DNA of 47,395 bases from Planctomycetota bacterium (GTDB lineage Bacteria; Planctomycetota; Phycisphaerae; FEN-1346): positions 1-47,395 of the forward strand of contig JAUVZF010000026.1 in NCBI GenBank assembly GCA_030602705.1, given 5' to 3'. Below the pieces are notes generated by a model, which had not been told where the DNA came from, ran no database searches, and was given only the letters and a program-made list of their open reading frames with translations. Shown in pieces: positions 16,114 to 25,078 of the stretch. The translations under genes were made by a program, and so were the position numbers. Every line of letters begins with the position of its first letter. Positions within the stretch are counted from its first letter, which is position 1.

Positions 16114-16938
16114 GTGAGTTCGTCGCCGACCATACTTTACTGCAATTGCACGCACGGCGGCGCTGTGCCCCTCGACGTGCGAGAGGCCGTGATGGAGGGC
16201 CTCGCGGCGTCGGGCGTGCCGTTCAAACCGGTGGCCGACCTGTGCGAACTGGCCGCACGACGCAACCCGTCGCTGCAGCGCCTCGCCCGGGCCGACGACC
16301 TGCACGTCATCGCGTGCTATCCGCGAGCCGTCAGGTGGCTGTTCGCTTGCGCCGGTGCGCCGCTGGCCGACGGCGCCGTCATCCACAACATGCGCGAGCA
16401 AAGCGCGGACGACATCCTGGCTCAGGTAGCCCCCCACACTCATTCAGCCCCCCGTGAAGACGCCACTTATTTAACCCCCCGTGAACACACGGGGGGCAAC
16501 CCCCAAACAACCTACAAGCCCCCCCAACCACCACCGACCTTCCCCGAGAGGCAGCCCGACCAGTGGATCGCCTGGTATCCGGTCATCGACTACGACCGGT
16601 GCCGGAACTGCAAACAGTGCCTGGAGTTCTGCCTGTTCGGCACGTTCGCGCTCGATGATGCCGGCACGGTCCGCGTCGTGGCGCCCGACCGCTGCAAACT
16701 GAACTGCCCGGCGTGCGCGCGGGTGTGCCCGGCATCGGCCATCATCTTTCCGAAGTTCCGCGAGGGCGGCCCCATCGCCGGCGACGAGGGCGTGCTGGCC
16801 GAGTCGCCCGAAGAGGGCATAAAGGCCGACATCAAGCGCCTCTCGAAAGGCGACGTCATGGACGTGCTCCGCAAACGCGCCGCCCGTGCCCGCGCCGAGA
16901 CCGCCGGAAAGCACTCGACGGAGCAACGCGACCGGTGA
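16114..16938 (+). CDS. 4Fe-4S ferredoxin-type protein with an N-terminal sulfhydryl domain
   Basis: A 274-residue protein. The N-terminus ([11 protein letters not shown], then [10 protein letters not shown] and HVIACYPRA) resembles the Cys-bearing N-terminal domains of heterodisulfide-reductase-like proteins. Residues about 115-150 are a proline-rich low-complexity linker containing a perfect DNA inverted repeat. The C-terminal part has two [4Fe-4S] motifs, [11 protein letters not shown] and [13 protein letters not shown]. The GTG start has AAAGGA at good spacing. Its stop overlaps the GTG of the radical SAM gene, so it is probably the electron donor or partner of that enzyme. Cytoplasmic; substrate unknown. 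Confidence 0.7.
   Translation: MSSSPTILYCNCTHGGAVPLDVREAVMEGLAASGVPFKPVADLCELAARRNPSLQRLARADDLHVIACYPRAVRWLFACAGAPLADGAVIHNMREQSADDILAQVAPHTHSAPREDATYLTPREHTGGNPQTTYKPPQPPPTFPERQPDQWIAWYPVIDYDRCRNCKQCLEFCLFGTFALDDAGTVRVVAPDRCKLNCPACARVCPASAIIFPKFREGGPIAGDEGVLAESPEEGIKADIKRLSKGDVMDVLRKRAARARAETAGKHSTEQRDR
16475..16496. repeat. Perfect 9-bp inverted repeat inside the ferredoxin linker
   Basis: CCCCCCGTG (16475-16483), AACA, CACGGGGGG (16488-16496). A related CCCCCCGTG half-site lies at 16448-16456. The surrounding 90 bp is low-complexity and unlike the flanking codons. Confidence 0.6.
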
Positions 16939-18506
16939 CCGCGCCCCTGAAACCCGCCGTCGTTCTCGTGGCCGACCGCACGCTCAGCGCGCGGTACGAC
17001 GTGCTGTTCGAGGGCATCTTCGCCACGATGCAGACCACGCACGTTCCTGAAATCGCGATGCGGCGCCTCATCGCGCCGCAGGCAAACGTAGATTCGCACG
17101 GCCGTGCCCGGACCGTCCCGATCGGTCTGCGGCGAGTGGAATCGGCGCTGCTGGCCCGGACGCCGCTAACGGTGCGCGACGTCGTGTGCACCACCCCGGA
17201 AGCCCTTCCGCGCCTGCTCGGCCCGTGGACGCGCCTCGTGGGCGTCAGTTCTTCCGACCCGCTCGGCCACGGCATGAGCAACACCACAACCACCCAGTTC
17301 TGGAAGGGCAGTCTGTACACCCGCGTCTGGACCGACCGCCTGATGCATAACCTGGCCGACGCCAGGCGCCGCTACGGGTTCCGCATCGTCGGCGGCGGGG
17401 CCGGTGCATGGCAGTGGGTCCGGTACCCGCGGGAAGCGGCGCGCCACGGCCTCGATACCGTCTTCGAAGGCCACTTCGAGGGCGACGGCCCCGACATCTT
17501 CATGCAACTGGTGGGCGGGCAGGCGGCGCCGCCACACGTGGCCGCCTCTTCGTGCGCCACCGACCGCATTGAGCCCATGCGCGGGGCGTCGCTGCTCGGC
17601 GTCGTCGAACTCTCACGTGGATGCGGCAAAGGGTGCGGGTTCTGCGTCATGGCCCGCCACGCGATGGAACACCTGCCGGCCGAGACGATCCTGGCCGACG
17701 TCGAGATAAACCTTGCGGCCGGCGTCAGGTCGATCGTCTCCAGCAGCGAGGATTTCTTCCGTTACGGCGCCCGGGGTCCGCGGGTTAACTTTGGGCGGCT
17801 GCGGTCGCTGCTGGAGCAGATGCGCAGGCTTCGCGGACCGGGATTCATGCAGATTAACCACGCGAACGTCTCGTCGGTCCTCCAGTTGGAGGAGGGCGAA
17901 CTGCGCGAGATCCGCCGCCTGCTCGAGTGGAAAAGCAAGACCGATTACCTGTGGGTCAACCTGGGCGTTGAAAGTGCCAGCGGCCGCCTCGTCCATGCCA
18001 ACGGCCCCGGCAAGATCGCCCCGTTTGACCCCGACGACTGGGAGGACATGGTTCGCCAGACGGCCGACCGTTTGACCCGGACGGGTTTCTTCCCGGTCTT
18101 CAGCATCATCCTGGGGCTGCCGGGCGAAACACCCGACGACGTGGCCCGCACGCGCCGCCTGATCGCGCACCTGGCCACCCGGCGGGCCGCCGTGTTCCCC
18201 GTGTTTTACGAGCCCGTACGCGTCGGAGAACCCGCTGACGGCGAGCCGTTCGGCGCGGCGGCGATGACCGAGCAACACCTGGACCTGTACACGGCGTGCT
18301 ACGAGATCAATTTCAAGTGGATTCCGCGGCTGTATTGGGATAATCAGAAGGCGGGAGGCGTCGGCCGGCTGAAGCGCCTCCTGGTCCAGGCACTCGGACG
18401 AGCCGAGGTCCGCTCGTGGCGCCGCAACTTCGCCCGTGTCCGTCGCCGCATCGCCCAGCGCGATGCCCACACCGCTGGAGCGCGAAAAAAGGTCGAGGCC
18501 GCTTAG
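16935..18506 (+). CDS. B12-binding-type radical SAM protein
   Basis: A 523-residue protein starting at a GTG that overlaps the upstream TGA (GTGA). The first 200 residues form a degenerate B12-binding-type Rossmann region ([22 protein letters not shown]). The radical SAM cluster motif CGKGCGFC (Cys230, Cys234, Cys237) opens the SAM barrel, followed by [19 protein letters not shown] and a [10 protein letters not shown] motif. Such enzymes methylate or join unactivated carbons, as in HpnP-type hopanoid methylation and Grs-type lipid cyclisation. The prenyl synthase and cyclase genes downstream make a lipid substrate likely, but this is inference. The companion ferredoxin gene overlaps it. Confidence 0.75.
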   Translation: MTAPLKPAVVLVADRTLSARYDVLFEGIFATMQTTHVPEIAMRRLIAPQANVDSHGRARTVPIGLRRVESALLARTPLTVRDVVCTTPEALPRLLGPWTRLVGVSSSDPLGHGMSNTTTTQFWKGSLYTRVWTDRLMHNLADARRRYGFRIVGGGAGAWQWVRYPREAARHGLDTVFEGHFEGDGPDIFMQLVGGQAAPPHVAASSCATDRIEPMRGASLLGVVELSRGCGKGCGFCVMARHAMEHLPAETILADVEINLAAGVRSIVSSSEDFFRYGARGPRVNFGRLRSLLEQMRRLRGPGFMQINHANVSSVLQLEEGELREIRRLLEWKSKTDYLWVNLGVESASGRLVHANGPGKIAPFDPDDWEDMVRQTADRLTRTGFFPVFSIILGLPGETPDDVARTRRLIAHLATRRAAVFPVFYEPVRVGEPADGEPFGAAAMTEQHLDLYTACYEINFKWIPRLYWDNQKAGGVGRLKRLLVQALGRAEVRSWRRNFARVRRRIAQRDAHTAGARKKVEAA

Positions 18507-18513
18507 CCGCTGG

Positions 18514-18587
18514 GTTAGCCGCCCGTACGGGCGCGTTACGTTAGCCGTACGGGCCCGTTACGTTAGCCGCCCGTACGGGCCCGTTAT
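18514..18587. repeat. Three tandem palindrome-containing repeats in the leader of the prenyl synthase gene
   Basis: Units of 26, 22 and 26 bp (18514-18539, 18540-18561, 18562-18587) share GTTAGCC...CGTACGGG...CGTTA. Each contains the palindrome CCGTACGG or CCCGTACGGG. They fill the gap between the radical SAM and prenyl synthase genes and end 12 bp before the ATG. Confidence 0.8.
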
Positions 18588-18599
18588 GTAAGGATACAT

Positions 18600-20255
18600 A
18601 TGACCGCACCCCTCGAAACGACCGGCCCCCTTCACCTGCCGGAAGCGGCCAGACCGTCGGCGCCCAACCACGACCAGGTGCCACAGGTCAAGGCCGAGCG
18701 CCGGCGCCTGCGCGCCGCCGTCCGTGAATACGTCGCGACGCACCGGCCCGTGCCGCCGTTCACGATGGACGAACTCGACCTGCATTCCGGCCGTGTCCTC
18801 AACTCCACTGGCGCGGATGGAAAGTATCGCAAGTGGATCGCCGTCTTGCTCAGCAACGCCGCCTGGCGCGACTGGGTGGCCGCCGTGCCGTTCGACCGTC
18901 GTCTGCTGCTCCTGCCGAAATGCCTGCGGGATGACCGCGAGTGCGAGGGAACGTTCGACGAGTTCGGCCTGCTGTGTGCCGACTGCGGCCGGTGCCCCAT
19001 CACCGACCTCAAGAACGAGGCCGAGGCCCTCGGTTACGTCGTCCTGATCGCCGAAGGCACACCCGCCGTCATGTCGCTCCTGGAGAGCGGCAGCATCGAC
19101 GCCGTCATGGGCGTCAGTTGCATGTCGGCACTCGAGAGCATTTACCCCTTGATGGAAGCCGCCGCCATCCCCGGCATCGCCATCCCGCTGCTGTACGACG
19201 GGTGTGTCAACACCGCCGTGGACCTGGACTGGGTGCGCGAGGCCATTCACCTAAACGGTGGCCAGGACCGGCCCCCGCTCGACCTCGACGCCCTCCGCCG
19301 CCAGGTTCAGTCGTGGTTCACCACCGAGGCGCTCGACGAGGCGCTCGGCCCGCCGACCAGCGAGACCCAGCGCATCGCCCACGACTGGCTCGCCCGGTCG
19401 GGCAAACGATGGCGGCCGCTGCTGGCCGTCTGCGCTTTCAAAGCACTCCGGGGCGCGGGCGACGCGCCGCTGCCGGAGGAAATCCACCGCCTTGCCCTGG
19501 CCATCGAGTGCTTTCACAAGGCGTCGCTGATTCACGACGACATCGAAGACGGCGACGACCGCCGCTACGGCCAGTTGACACTCCACAACGAATACGGCCT
19601 GCCGGTGGCGCTGAACGTGGGCGACTTCCTGCTCGGCGAAGGCTACCGGCTCATCGCCGAGTCGGGCCGGCCGGCCGGGGAGCGGGCCGAGATGCTCCTT
19701 GCGGCGGCCCGCGGCCACCGCGACCTGACGATCGGCCAGGGCTCCGAACTGTGCTGGGCCCGCAAGCCCCTGCCGCTCTCGGTTGATGCCGTCATCGACA
19801 TCTTCCGCCGCAAAACCTCCCCTGCCTTCGAGGTGGCGCTGCGCCTGGGCGCCATCGCCGCCGGCGCCGGCGACGAGGTCTGGGACGTCCTCCACCGTTG
19901 CAGCGAGGCGCTCGGCATCGCCTACCAGATCGCCGACGACCTGAAGGACCTCAACGGTGACGACGGGCCGAGCGACGTGACGGCAATGCGTCCGTCGATA
20001 CTGCTGGCCATCGCCTACGACCGGGCCGGTGCAGGCGACCGCGAGTTCTTCGGGGCCGTATGGCGGCGGTCCTCCAATGCGCCGGACGACGAGATCCGCC
20101 GGCGGTTCCGGGCCATGGGCGTCGAGGACGAGGCCCGGCGACTCCTTGAAGACTACGAAGACCAGGCCACACGATGCCTGCGACCGCTGACCAGCACCGA
20201 CCTGAAAAGCCTGCTCCGCCGCGTCGTTTTCAAGATCTTCCGTCGCCGGCCATGA
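18600..20255 (+). CDS. DUF116 domain fused to a polyprenyl diphosphate synthase
   Basis: A 551-residue fusion. Residues about 45-225 are a DUF116-like domain with a Cys cluster (PKCLRDDRECEG, then CADCGRCPI) and conserved GVSCMSALESIYPLME. Residues about 245-551 are an all-helical trans-prenyl synthase with both aspartate-rich motifs: DDIED (313-317), preceded by FHKASLIH, and DDLKD (446-450). These bind Mg-diphosphate of the allylic substrate and IPP; the chain length cannot be read reliably. TAAGGAT lies upstream of the ATG. It is followed 14 bp on by a cyclase-repeat gene. The Cys-rich DUF116 part may bind metal or an Fe-S cluster. The fusion ties DUF116 to isoprenoid synthesis. Confidence 0.85.
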   Translation: MTAPLETTGPLHLPEAARPSAPNHDQVPQVKAERRRLRAAVREYVATHRPVPPFTMDELDLHSGRVLNSTGADGKYRKWIAVLLSNAAWRDWVAAVPFDRRLLLLPKCLRDDRECEGTFDEFGLLCADCGRCPITDLKNEAEALGYVVLIAEGTPAVMSLLESGSIDAVMGVSCMSALESIYPLMEAAAIPGIAIPLLYDGCVNTAVDLDWVREAIHLNGGQDRPPLDLDALRRQVQSWFTTEALDEALGPPTSETQRIAHDWLARSGKRWRPLLAVCAFKALRGAGDAPLPEEIHRLALAIECFHKASLIHDDIEDGDDRRYGQLTLHNEYGLPVALNVGDFLLGEGYRLIAESGRPAGERAEMLLAAARGHRDLTIGQGSELCWARKPLPLSVDAVIDIFRRKTSPAFEVALRLGAIAAGAGDEVWDVLHRCSEALGIAYQIADDLKDLNGDDGPSDVTAMRPSILLAIAYDRAGAGDREFFGAVWRRSSNAPDDEIRRRFRAMGVEDEARRLLEDYEDQATRCLRPLTSTDLKSLLRRVVFKIFRRRP

Positions 20256-20268
20256 GGAACGTCGCCCC

Positions 20269-21153
20269 GTGAGTCTGAGGCTCGACATGCTCCGGGCCGC
20301 TGCCAGGGCGCGACGCCTGCGTCCCGACGCCGCCCGGCGCATCGCCCGCTTCCTCCAATCCTGTGCCATGTCCGACGGCGGGTTTGCCGGCCGTGGCGCT
20401 GCCAGCGACCTCTACTACACCGTCTTCGGGATGCAGGGCCTGGCCGCGCTCGGCCAAGCCCTGCCCTCACCCGCAACGCTTCACTACCTGCGCCAATTCG
20501 GTGACGGCGCGTCGCTCGACCTCGTGCACCTGGCCTGCCTGGCACGGTGCTGGGCCTTGCTGGGCACCGACGAGCCGTCGCCCGACGCGCGGGCGGCCAT
20601 CCTTAAACGCCTGGAGACCTTCCGCTCGCCCGACGGGGGGTACCACCCGACGCCAGGCGCCGACCGGGGCACGGCCTACGCCGCGTTTCTCGCGCTCGGG
20701 GCGTACGAGGACTTCCAGACGCCACTGCCCGAGCCGGCCGCCCTGGTGCGGGGCGTGCGGGCGCTGCGCACCGGCGGCGGCGGATACGCCAACACGCCGG
20801 GGATGCCACAGGGTTCAAGCCCCGCGACGGCGGCCGCCATCGTCGTCCTCAACGAACTCGGCGAGACGGTCGGCCAAGACGTTATCGGCTGGCTTGCCGC
20901 GCAGATGCGCCCGGACGGCGGGTGGACAGCGATGCCCGCGGCGCCCGTCGCCGACTTGCTCTCGACGGCTACCGCCGTCCACGCCCTCGCGGTTTCGGGC
21001 GCATCATTGGATGAGGCGAGAATCGCCTGTCTTCAATTCGTTGAGAACCTCTGGTCCGACGAAGGCGGCTTTCGCGGCTACGGGTTCGACGACCACCTCG
21101 ACTGCGAGTACACCTTCTACGGGCTGCTTGCCCTGGGCCACCTGGCTGACTGA
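20269..21153 (+). CDS. Prenyltransferase/terpene-cyclase-repeat protein
   Basis: A 294-residue alpha-barrel protein built from prenyltransferase/squalene-oxidase repeats: MSDGGFAG, SPDGGYHPTPGA, GGGGYANTPG, RPDGGWTAMP and SDEGGFRGYGF. It lacks a DxDD acid motif, so it resembles a prenyltransferase beta subunit or a half-length cyclase and not a full cyclase. CEYTFYGLLALGHL is near the C-terminus. The GTG at 20269 is preceded by GAGGAA. It ends 2 bp before the full-length cyclase gene, so the two probably act together, for example as a two-component cyclase or a carrier of the polyprenyl substrate. Confidence 0.75.
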   Translation: MSLRLDMLRAAARARRLRPDAARRIARFLQSCAMSDGGFAGRGAASDLYYTVFGMQGLAALGQALPSPATLHYLRQFGDGASLDLVHLACLARCWALLGTDEPSPDARAAILKRLETFRSPDGGYHPTPGADRGTAYAAFLALGAYEDFQTPLPEPAALVRGVRALRTGGGGYANTPGMPQGSSPATAAAIVVLNELGETVGQDVIGWLAAQMRPDGGWTAMPAAPVADLLSTATAVHALAVSGASLDEARIACLQFVENLWSDEGGFRGYGFDDHLDCEYTFYGLLALGHLAD

Positions 21154-21155
21154 CC

Positions 21156-22985
21156 ATGCCCATCGACCGACGTCGACTCCGCAAGACCCTCCACGCCGCC
21201 CGGCAGCACCTGCTGGCCCATCGAGCGCCCGGCGGTCACTGGGAAGGCGAACCGGCGTCCAGCGCCCTTTCGACCGCCACGGCCGTCTGGGCCCTCCACA
21301 TCGTGGCCCAGAAAAAGGTACCAGGTACCTTTTCCGCACTCATTCAACCCGGCCTCGACTGGCTCGCGAACCATCAGAACCACGACGGCGGGTGGGGCGA
21401 CACAACACGCTCGAAGAGCAACCTGAGCACCACCATGCTCGCCTGGTCGGCCCTGGCAGCCTCCGGCGGCGCAGACGCCCACACCGAGGCCGCCGCCCGT
21501 GCCGAGGCGTACCTGGCGCGCGAAGCCGGCGGTCTCGAACCCCAGCGCCTGGCCCGCGCCGCAGACAGATGCTACGGCAACGACCGGACGTTCTCCGCGC
21601 CGATCCTCACCATGTGCACCCTCGCCGGGCGCCTCGGCAGCGGGCGCGAGGCGTGGCGGCACGTCAGACCGCTACCCTTTGAACTGGCCGTGTGCCCGCC
21701 CGCGTGGTGGAAACGGCTGCGCCTGCCGGTTGTCAGTTACGCCTTGCCGGCGCTGATCGCCGTCGGCCAGGCGCGGTACCACTTTCGCCCGCCCGTCTGT
21801 CCGCTGACGCGACTGGTTCGGCGCCTGGCGCGGCGGCCGACGCTGAAGCGGCTGATCTCGCTTCAACCCGAGAGCGGCGGCTTCCTGGAGGCGACGCCGC
21901 TGACGAGTTTCGTCACGATGAGTCTGGCTGCCATCGGTCAGGCCCACCACGAGGTCGTGGCCCGCGGTGCGGAGTTCCTCACCCGCTCGGCGCGTGACGA
22001 CGGCTCCTGGCCCATCGACACGAACCTTGCCACCTGGGTGACCACGCTCGCGACGTGCGCCCTGGCTGCCGCGCCCGACTTTACCACGGTGCTCCCGTCT
22101 GAGGATCGCCGGCGGATTCTCGACTGGCTCCTCGGCCAACAGCATCGCCGCGTCCACCCCTACACGTATGCCGCGCCGGGCGGGTGGGCATGGACCGACC
22201 TCCCGGGCGGGGTTCCCGACGCCGACGACACGGCCGGAGCCCTGCTTGCCCTCAGGCACTTGGCGCCCGACGACCCGCGCGCCCGCGAGGCCGCCCAAAT
22301 CGGCGTCACGTGGCTCCTCGACCTTCAGAACCGCGACGGCGGCATCCCGACCTTCTGCCGCGGATGGGGCAAACTGCCGTTTGACCGCAGCAGCCCCGAC
22401 CTCACGGCCCACGCACTGGCCGCATGGACGGCCTGGCGCGACGACCTGCCGCCCGACCTGCTCCGGCGCGTCCGAGCGGCGGCAGACCGGGCGCTCGCCT
22501 ATCTGAAGGGGCAGCAGTCGCCGCACGGCGCGTGGGTGCCTCTCTGGTTCGGCAACCAGGACGCTCCGGGCGGCAAGAACCCCGTGTACGGCACGGCCCG
22601 TGTCGTGGCGGCCCTCGAGGCGCTCGAGCGAGACGGCATCGAGGTCGCCGGCCACATGAGGGCACGCGGGATGGCGTACCTGCTGTCGGCCCAGAACGAA
22701 GACGGCGGGTGGGGCGGCGCGGCAGGTGTCGCGTCGTCCATCGAAGAGACGGCCCTGGCGGCCTGCGCGCTGGCTCAGGGGCCGGCTCGGGGGGCGGCTA
22801 TCGAGCGAGGGGCGACGTGGCTCATCGAACGCACGCGCGAGGGGACGGTCTTCCAACCGGCGCCCATCGGCCTCTACTTCGCCAAACTCTGGTACTTCGA
22901 GCAACTCTATCCGGCGATCTTCACAGTGGCGGCGCTGGAGCGCGTACGGGCGGCGGGAAAAGGTTCCTGGAACCTTTTTGCCTAA
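21156..22985 (+). CDS. Squalene-hopene-cyclase-like terpenoid cyclase
   Basis: A 609-residue class II cyclase near the usual 620-650 length. The catalytic acid motif DADD (Asp355, Asp357, Asp358) in PDADDTAG sits where DxDD lies in squalene-hopene cyclases. QW-type repeats are visible: QNHDGGWGDT, QNRDGGIPTF, QQSPHGAWVP and QNEDGGWGG. KLPFDRSSPDLTAHAL matches the family's later conserved block. The ATG is 2 bp after the preceding stop. Substrate is uncertain: no squalene synthase genes are in the window but a prenyl synthase is, so polyprenyl diphosphate-derived chains are plausible. The gene carries two near-identical 21-bp palindromes, one of them forming its C-terminal codons. Confidence 0.82.
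   Translation: MPIDRRRLRKTLHAARQHLLAHRAPGGHWEGEPASSALSTATAVWALHIVAQKKVPGTFSALIQPGLDWLANHQNHDGGWGDTTRSKSNLSTTMLAWSALAASGGADAHTEAAARAEAYLAREAGGLEPQRLARAADRCYGNDRTFSAPILTMCTLAGRLGSGREAWRHVRPLPFELAVCPPAWWKRLRLPVVSYALPALIAVGQARYHFRPPVCPLTRLVRRLARRPTLKRLISLQPESGGFLEATPLTSFVTMSLAAIGQAHHEVVARGAEFLTRSARDDGSWPIDTNLATWVTTLATCALAAAPDFTTVLPSEDRRRILDWLLGQQHRRVHPYTYAAPGGWAWTDLPGGVPDADDTAGALLALRHLAPDDPRAREAAQIGVTWLLDLQNRDGGIPTFCRGWGKLPFDRSSPDLTAHALAAWTAWRDDLPPDLLRRVRAAADRALAYLKGQQSPHGAWVPLWFGNQDAPGGKNPVYGTARVVAALEALERDGIEVAGHMRARGMAYLLSAQNEDGGWGGAAGVASSIEETALAACALAQGPARGAAIERGATWLIERTREGTVFQPAPIGLYFAKLWYFEQLYPAIFTVAALERVRAAGKGSWNLFA
21313..21333. repeat. 21-bp palindrome within the cyclase coding region (copy 1)
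   Basis: AAAAGGTACC-A-GGTACCTTTT, perfect over 10 bp each side. It encodes KVPGTF in the N-terminal domain of the cyclase. It is AT-richer than its surroundings. Confidence 0.7.
22958..22978. repeat. 21-bp palindrome at the 3' end of the cyclase gene (copy 2)
   Basis: AAAAGGTTCC-T-GGAACCTTTT, perfect over 10 bp each side and related to copy 1. It supplies the last codons (WNLF) of the cyclase. On the plus strand it ends in TTTTT, so it may also act as a terminator. Confidence 0.7.
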
Positions 22986-23084
22986 TCCGTGGTCACGCCC
23001 GCGGCGCGTCCGACACCGATAGGCCCTGTCCGAACGACCCTCGGCCCTGATATACTTACTGAGGCACCTTCGGAGGCCGGCGCC

Positions 23085-24293
23085 ATGAGTCGATACGCTG
23101 CACTGACCGCCTGCGTCTTCCTCGTCGCGTGGGCGGCGGGTTGCGACAGTCCGGAGCCGTCTGCGCCCCCGGCGTCGCGCGACCCGATGCCGCAGGACTG
23201 GCCGATGTTTCGCGGCGCCCCCGACATGCGGAGCGTCGTGGAGGGCAGCCTGCCCGACGCACTGACTCTGAGGTGGAAGTTCGAGACACAGGACGCCGTC
23301 CGTTCGTCTGCGGCCATCGCGGGGGGGCGCGTCTTTGTCGGGTCGGACGACAATCACCTTTACGCCATCGACCTCGCCTCCGGCAAGATGGTCTGGGCCT
23401 TCAAGACCGACGACACCGTTGAGGCGTCGCCGCTCGTCCTCGACGGCGTCGTGTACGTCGGCTCCTCCGACGGGTTTCTGTACGCCGTCGACGCCGCCAG
23501 CGGCACGCTCAAGTGGAAGTACGAAACGGACGACAGGATCCTGGGCGCGGCCAACTGGACGGCATCGCCCGACGGCAGCCGCAAGTGGATCCTCGTCGGC
23601 GGTTACGACACGCGGCTGCACTGCGTCGAGGCTGCCGGCGGCAAGGCCGTCTGGACGCTCGAGACCGCTAACTTCATCAACGGGGCCGCCGCCGTCTCGG
23701 CCGGCAAGACCGTCTTCGGCAGTTGCGACGCCCTGATTCACGTCGTCAACGTGGCCGACGGCAAAGAGATGGCGTCGATCGACGCCGGCGCCTACATCGC
23801 CGGCTCGGCCGCCATGGCCGACGGCCGAGTTTACGTGGGGCACTACGAAGGCGAACTCCTGTGCGCCGACCTTGCCGCCTCGAAGGTCGTGTGGCGGTAC
23901 GGCGACGGTGAGACATCGTTCTACTCGTCGCCTGCGGTGGGCGACCGCGCTGTCGTCATCGGCGCTCGCGATCAGCGTCTCCATGCGGTGGACCGCGCGA
24001 CCGGCAAGCGCCTCTGGACGTTCGCGACGCACGGCGACGTGGACTCATCGCCCGTCATCTGCGGCGACAAGGTCGTGGTCGGCTCGAACGACGGGCGTAT
24101 CTACATGGTGCGATTGGCCGACGGCAGGGAGGTCTGGTCGTTCGAGACGGGCAAGCCCGTGTCGGCCTCGCCGGCGGTAGCGGCCGACCGCGTGGTCATC
24201 GGCAGCGAGGACGGCGTCGTGTACTGCTTCGGACCCAAGAGCACCGCGAGTACGGTGCGGCGAACTCTTTATGGTATCACGAGCCGTGAATAA
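23085..24293 (+). CDS. PQQ-like (BamB-type) beta-propeller lipoprotein
   Basis: A 402-residue lipoprotein with signal MSRYAALTACVFLVAWAAGC (lipobox AAGC). DWPMFRG after the signal is typical of quinoprotein-like propellers. At least seven blades are seen through repeats such as GRVFVGSDDNHLYAIDLASG, VVYVGSSDGFLYAVDAASG, GRVYVGHYEGELLCADL, VVVGSNDGRIYMVRLADG and VVIGSEDGVVYCFGPK. No residues for true PQQ catalysis are obvious, so BamB-like scaffolding is more likely than dehydrogenase activity. GGAGG lies before the ATG at 23085. It is followed by a LolD/FtsX-type transporter, so it may work at the envelope with it. Confidence 0.8.
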   Translation: MSRYAALTACVFLVAWAAGCDSPEPSAPPASRDPMPQDWPMFRGAPDMRSVVEGSLPDALTLRWKFETQDAVRSSAAIAGGRVFVGSDDNHLYAIDLASGKMVWAFKTDDTVEASPLVLDGVVYVGSSDGFLYAVDAASGTLKWKYETDDRILGAANWTASPDGSRKWILVGGYDTRLHCVEAAGGKAVWTLETANFINGAAAVSAGKTVFGSCDALIHVVNVADGKEMASIDAGAYIAGSAAMADGRVYVGHYEGELLCADLAASKVVWRYGDGETSFYSSPAVGDRAVVIGARDQRLHAVDRATGKRLWTFATHGDVDSSPVICGDKVVVGSNDGRIYMVRLADGREVWSFETGKPVSASPAVAADRVVIGSEDGVVYCFGPKSTASTVRRTLYGITSRE

Positions 24294-24316
24294 AGTGCCG
24301 GCACGAGCCTGGTTAG

Positions 24317-24336
24317 CCGCGGTGCTTGCACCGCGG
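24317..24336. repeat. Palindrome between the propeller and ABC-ATPase genes
   Basis: CCGCGGTGC-TT-GCACCGCGG, preceded by TTAG. It belongs to the same loose family as the intergenic palindromes at 7888 and 8975. Confidence 0.5.
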
Positions 24337-24359
24337 GTGCCGTTACGATGGAGGTGCCC

Positions 24360-25064
24360 ATGGCCGACACACCGGCGCTGGTCAAACTCGAACACGTGAC
24401 CAAGACGTACGAGACGCCCGGCGGCGAGGGGTTGACCGTGCTGGACGATGTCTCGCTGACCGTCGGGGCGGGCGAATCGCTCGCCGTCGTCGGGCCGTCC
24501 GGAAGCGGCAAGAGCACGCTCCTGAACATCATCGGGACGCTCGACCGCCCGACGAGCGGCCGCGTGCTGCTCGACGGCCTTGACCTGTCGCACCTGGCCG
24601 ACGACGACCTGGCCGCCATCCGCAGCGGCCGCATCGGGTTCGTCTTTCAGTTGCATCATCTGCTGCCGCAGTGCACGGCCCTGGAAAACGTTCTGGTGCC
24701 CGCGATGGCCGGCGGCGGCGCGGTGAGCCCGCAGACGGAGCAGCGCGGGCGGCAGTTGCTGGAGCGCGTGGGCCTCTCGGACCGTATGGCGTACCGGCCG
24801 GGACACCTCTCGGGCGGCGAGCGGCAGCGGGTGGCGGTGGCGCGGGCACTCATCAACGAGCCGACGCTGCTCCTGGCCGACGAACCCACCGGGTCGCTCG
24901 ACCGGGCGGCGTCGGAGAACCTGGAGGAGTTGCTCGTGGAACTCAACCGCGAGGAAGGCGTCACGCTGATCGTCGTCACGCACGCCACGGCGCTGACGGC
25001 GCACATGGCGCGGGCGATGGAACTTCGCGACGGCCGCCTCGAGCGCCTGGAGCAGACAGGATGA
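24360..25064 (+). CDS. ABC transporter ATP-binding protein (LolD/MacB type)
   Basis: A 234-residue ATPase of the LolD/MacB family. Walker A is GPSGSGKST, followed by a TLDRPTSG motif typical of lipoprotein-export and MacB ATPases. The Q-loop is FVFQLHHLLP, the signature LSGGERQRVAVARAL, Walker B LLLADEPTGSLD and the switch His in VVTHA. The ATG at 24360 has GGAGGT just upstream; the ATG at 24348 is weaker. It powers the permease encoded 100 bp downstream, probably for lipoprotein release or another outer-envelope export step rather than import. Confidence 0.9.
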   Translation: MADTPALVKLEHVTKTYETPGGEGLTVLDDVSLTVGAGESLAVVGPSGSGKSTLLNIIGTLDRPTSGRVLLDGLDLSHLADDDLAAIRSGRIGFVFQLHHLLPQCTALENVLVPAMAGGGAVSPQTEQRGRQLLERVGLSDRMAYRPGHLSGGERQRVAVARALINEPTLLLADEPTGSLDRAASENLEELLVELNREEGVTLIVVTHATALTAHMARAMELRDGRLERLEQTG

Positions 25065-25078
25065 ACGCCAGCGCTCCC

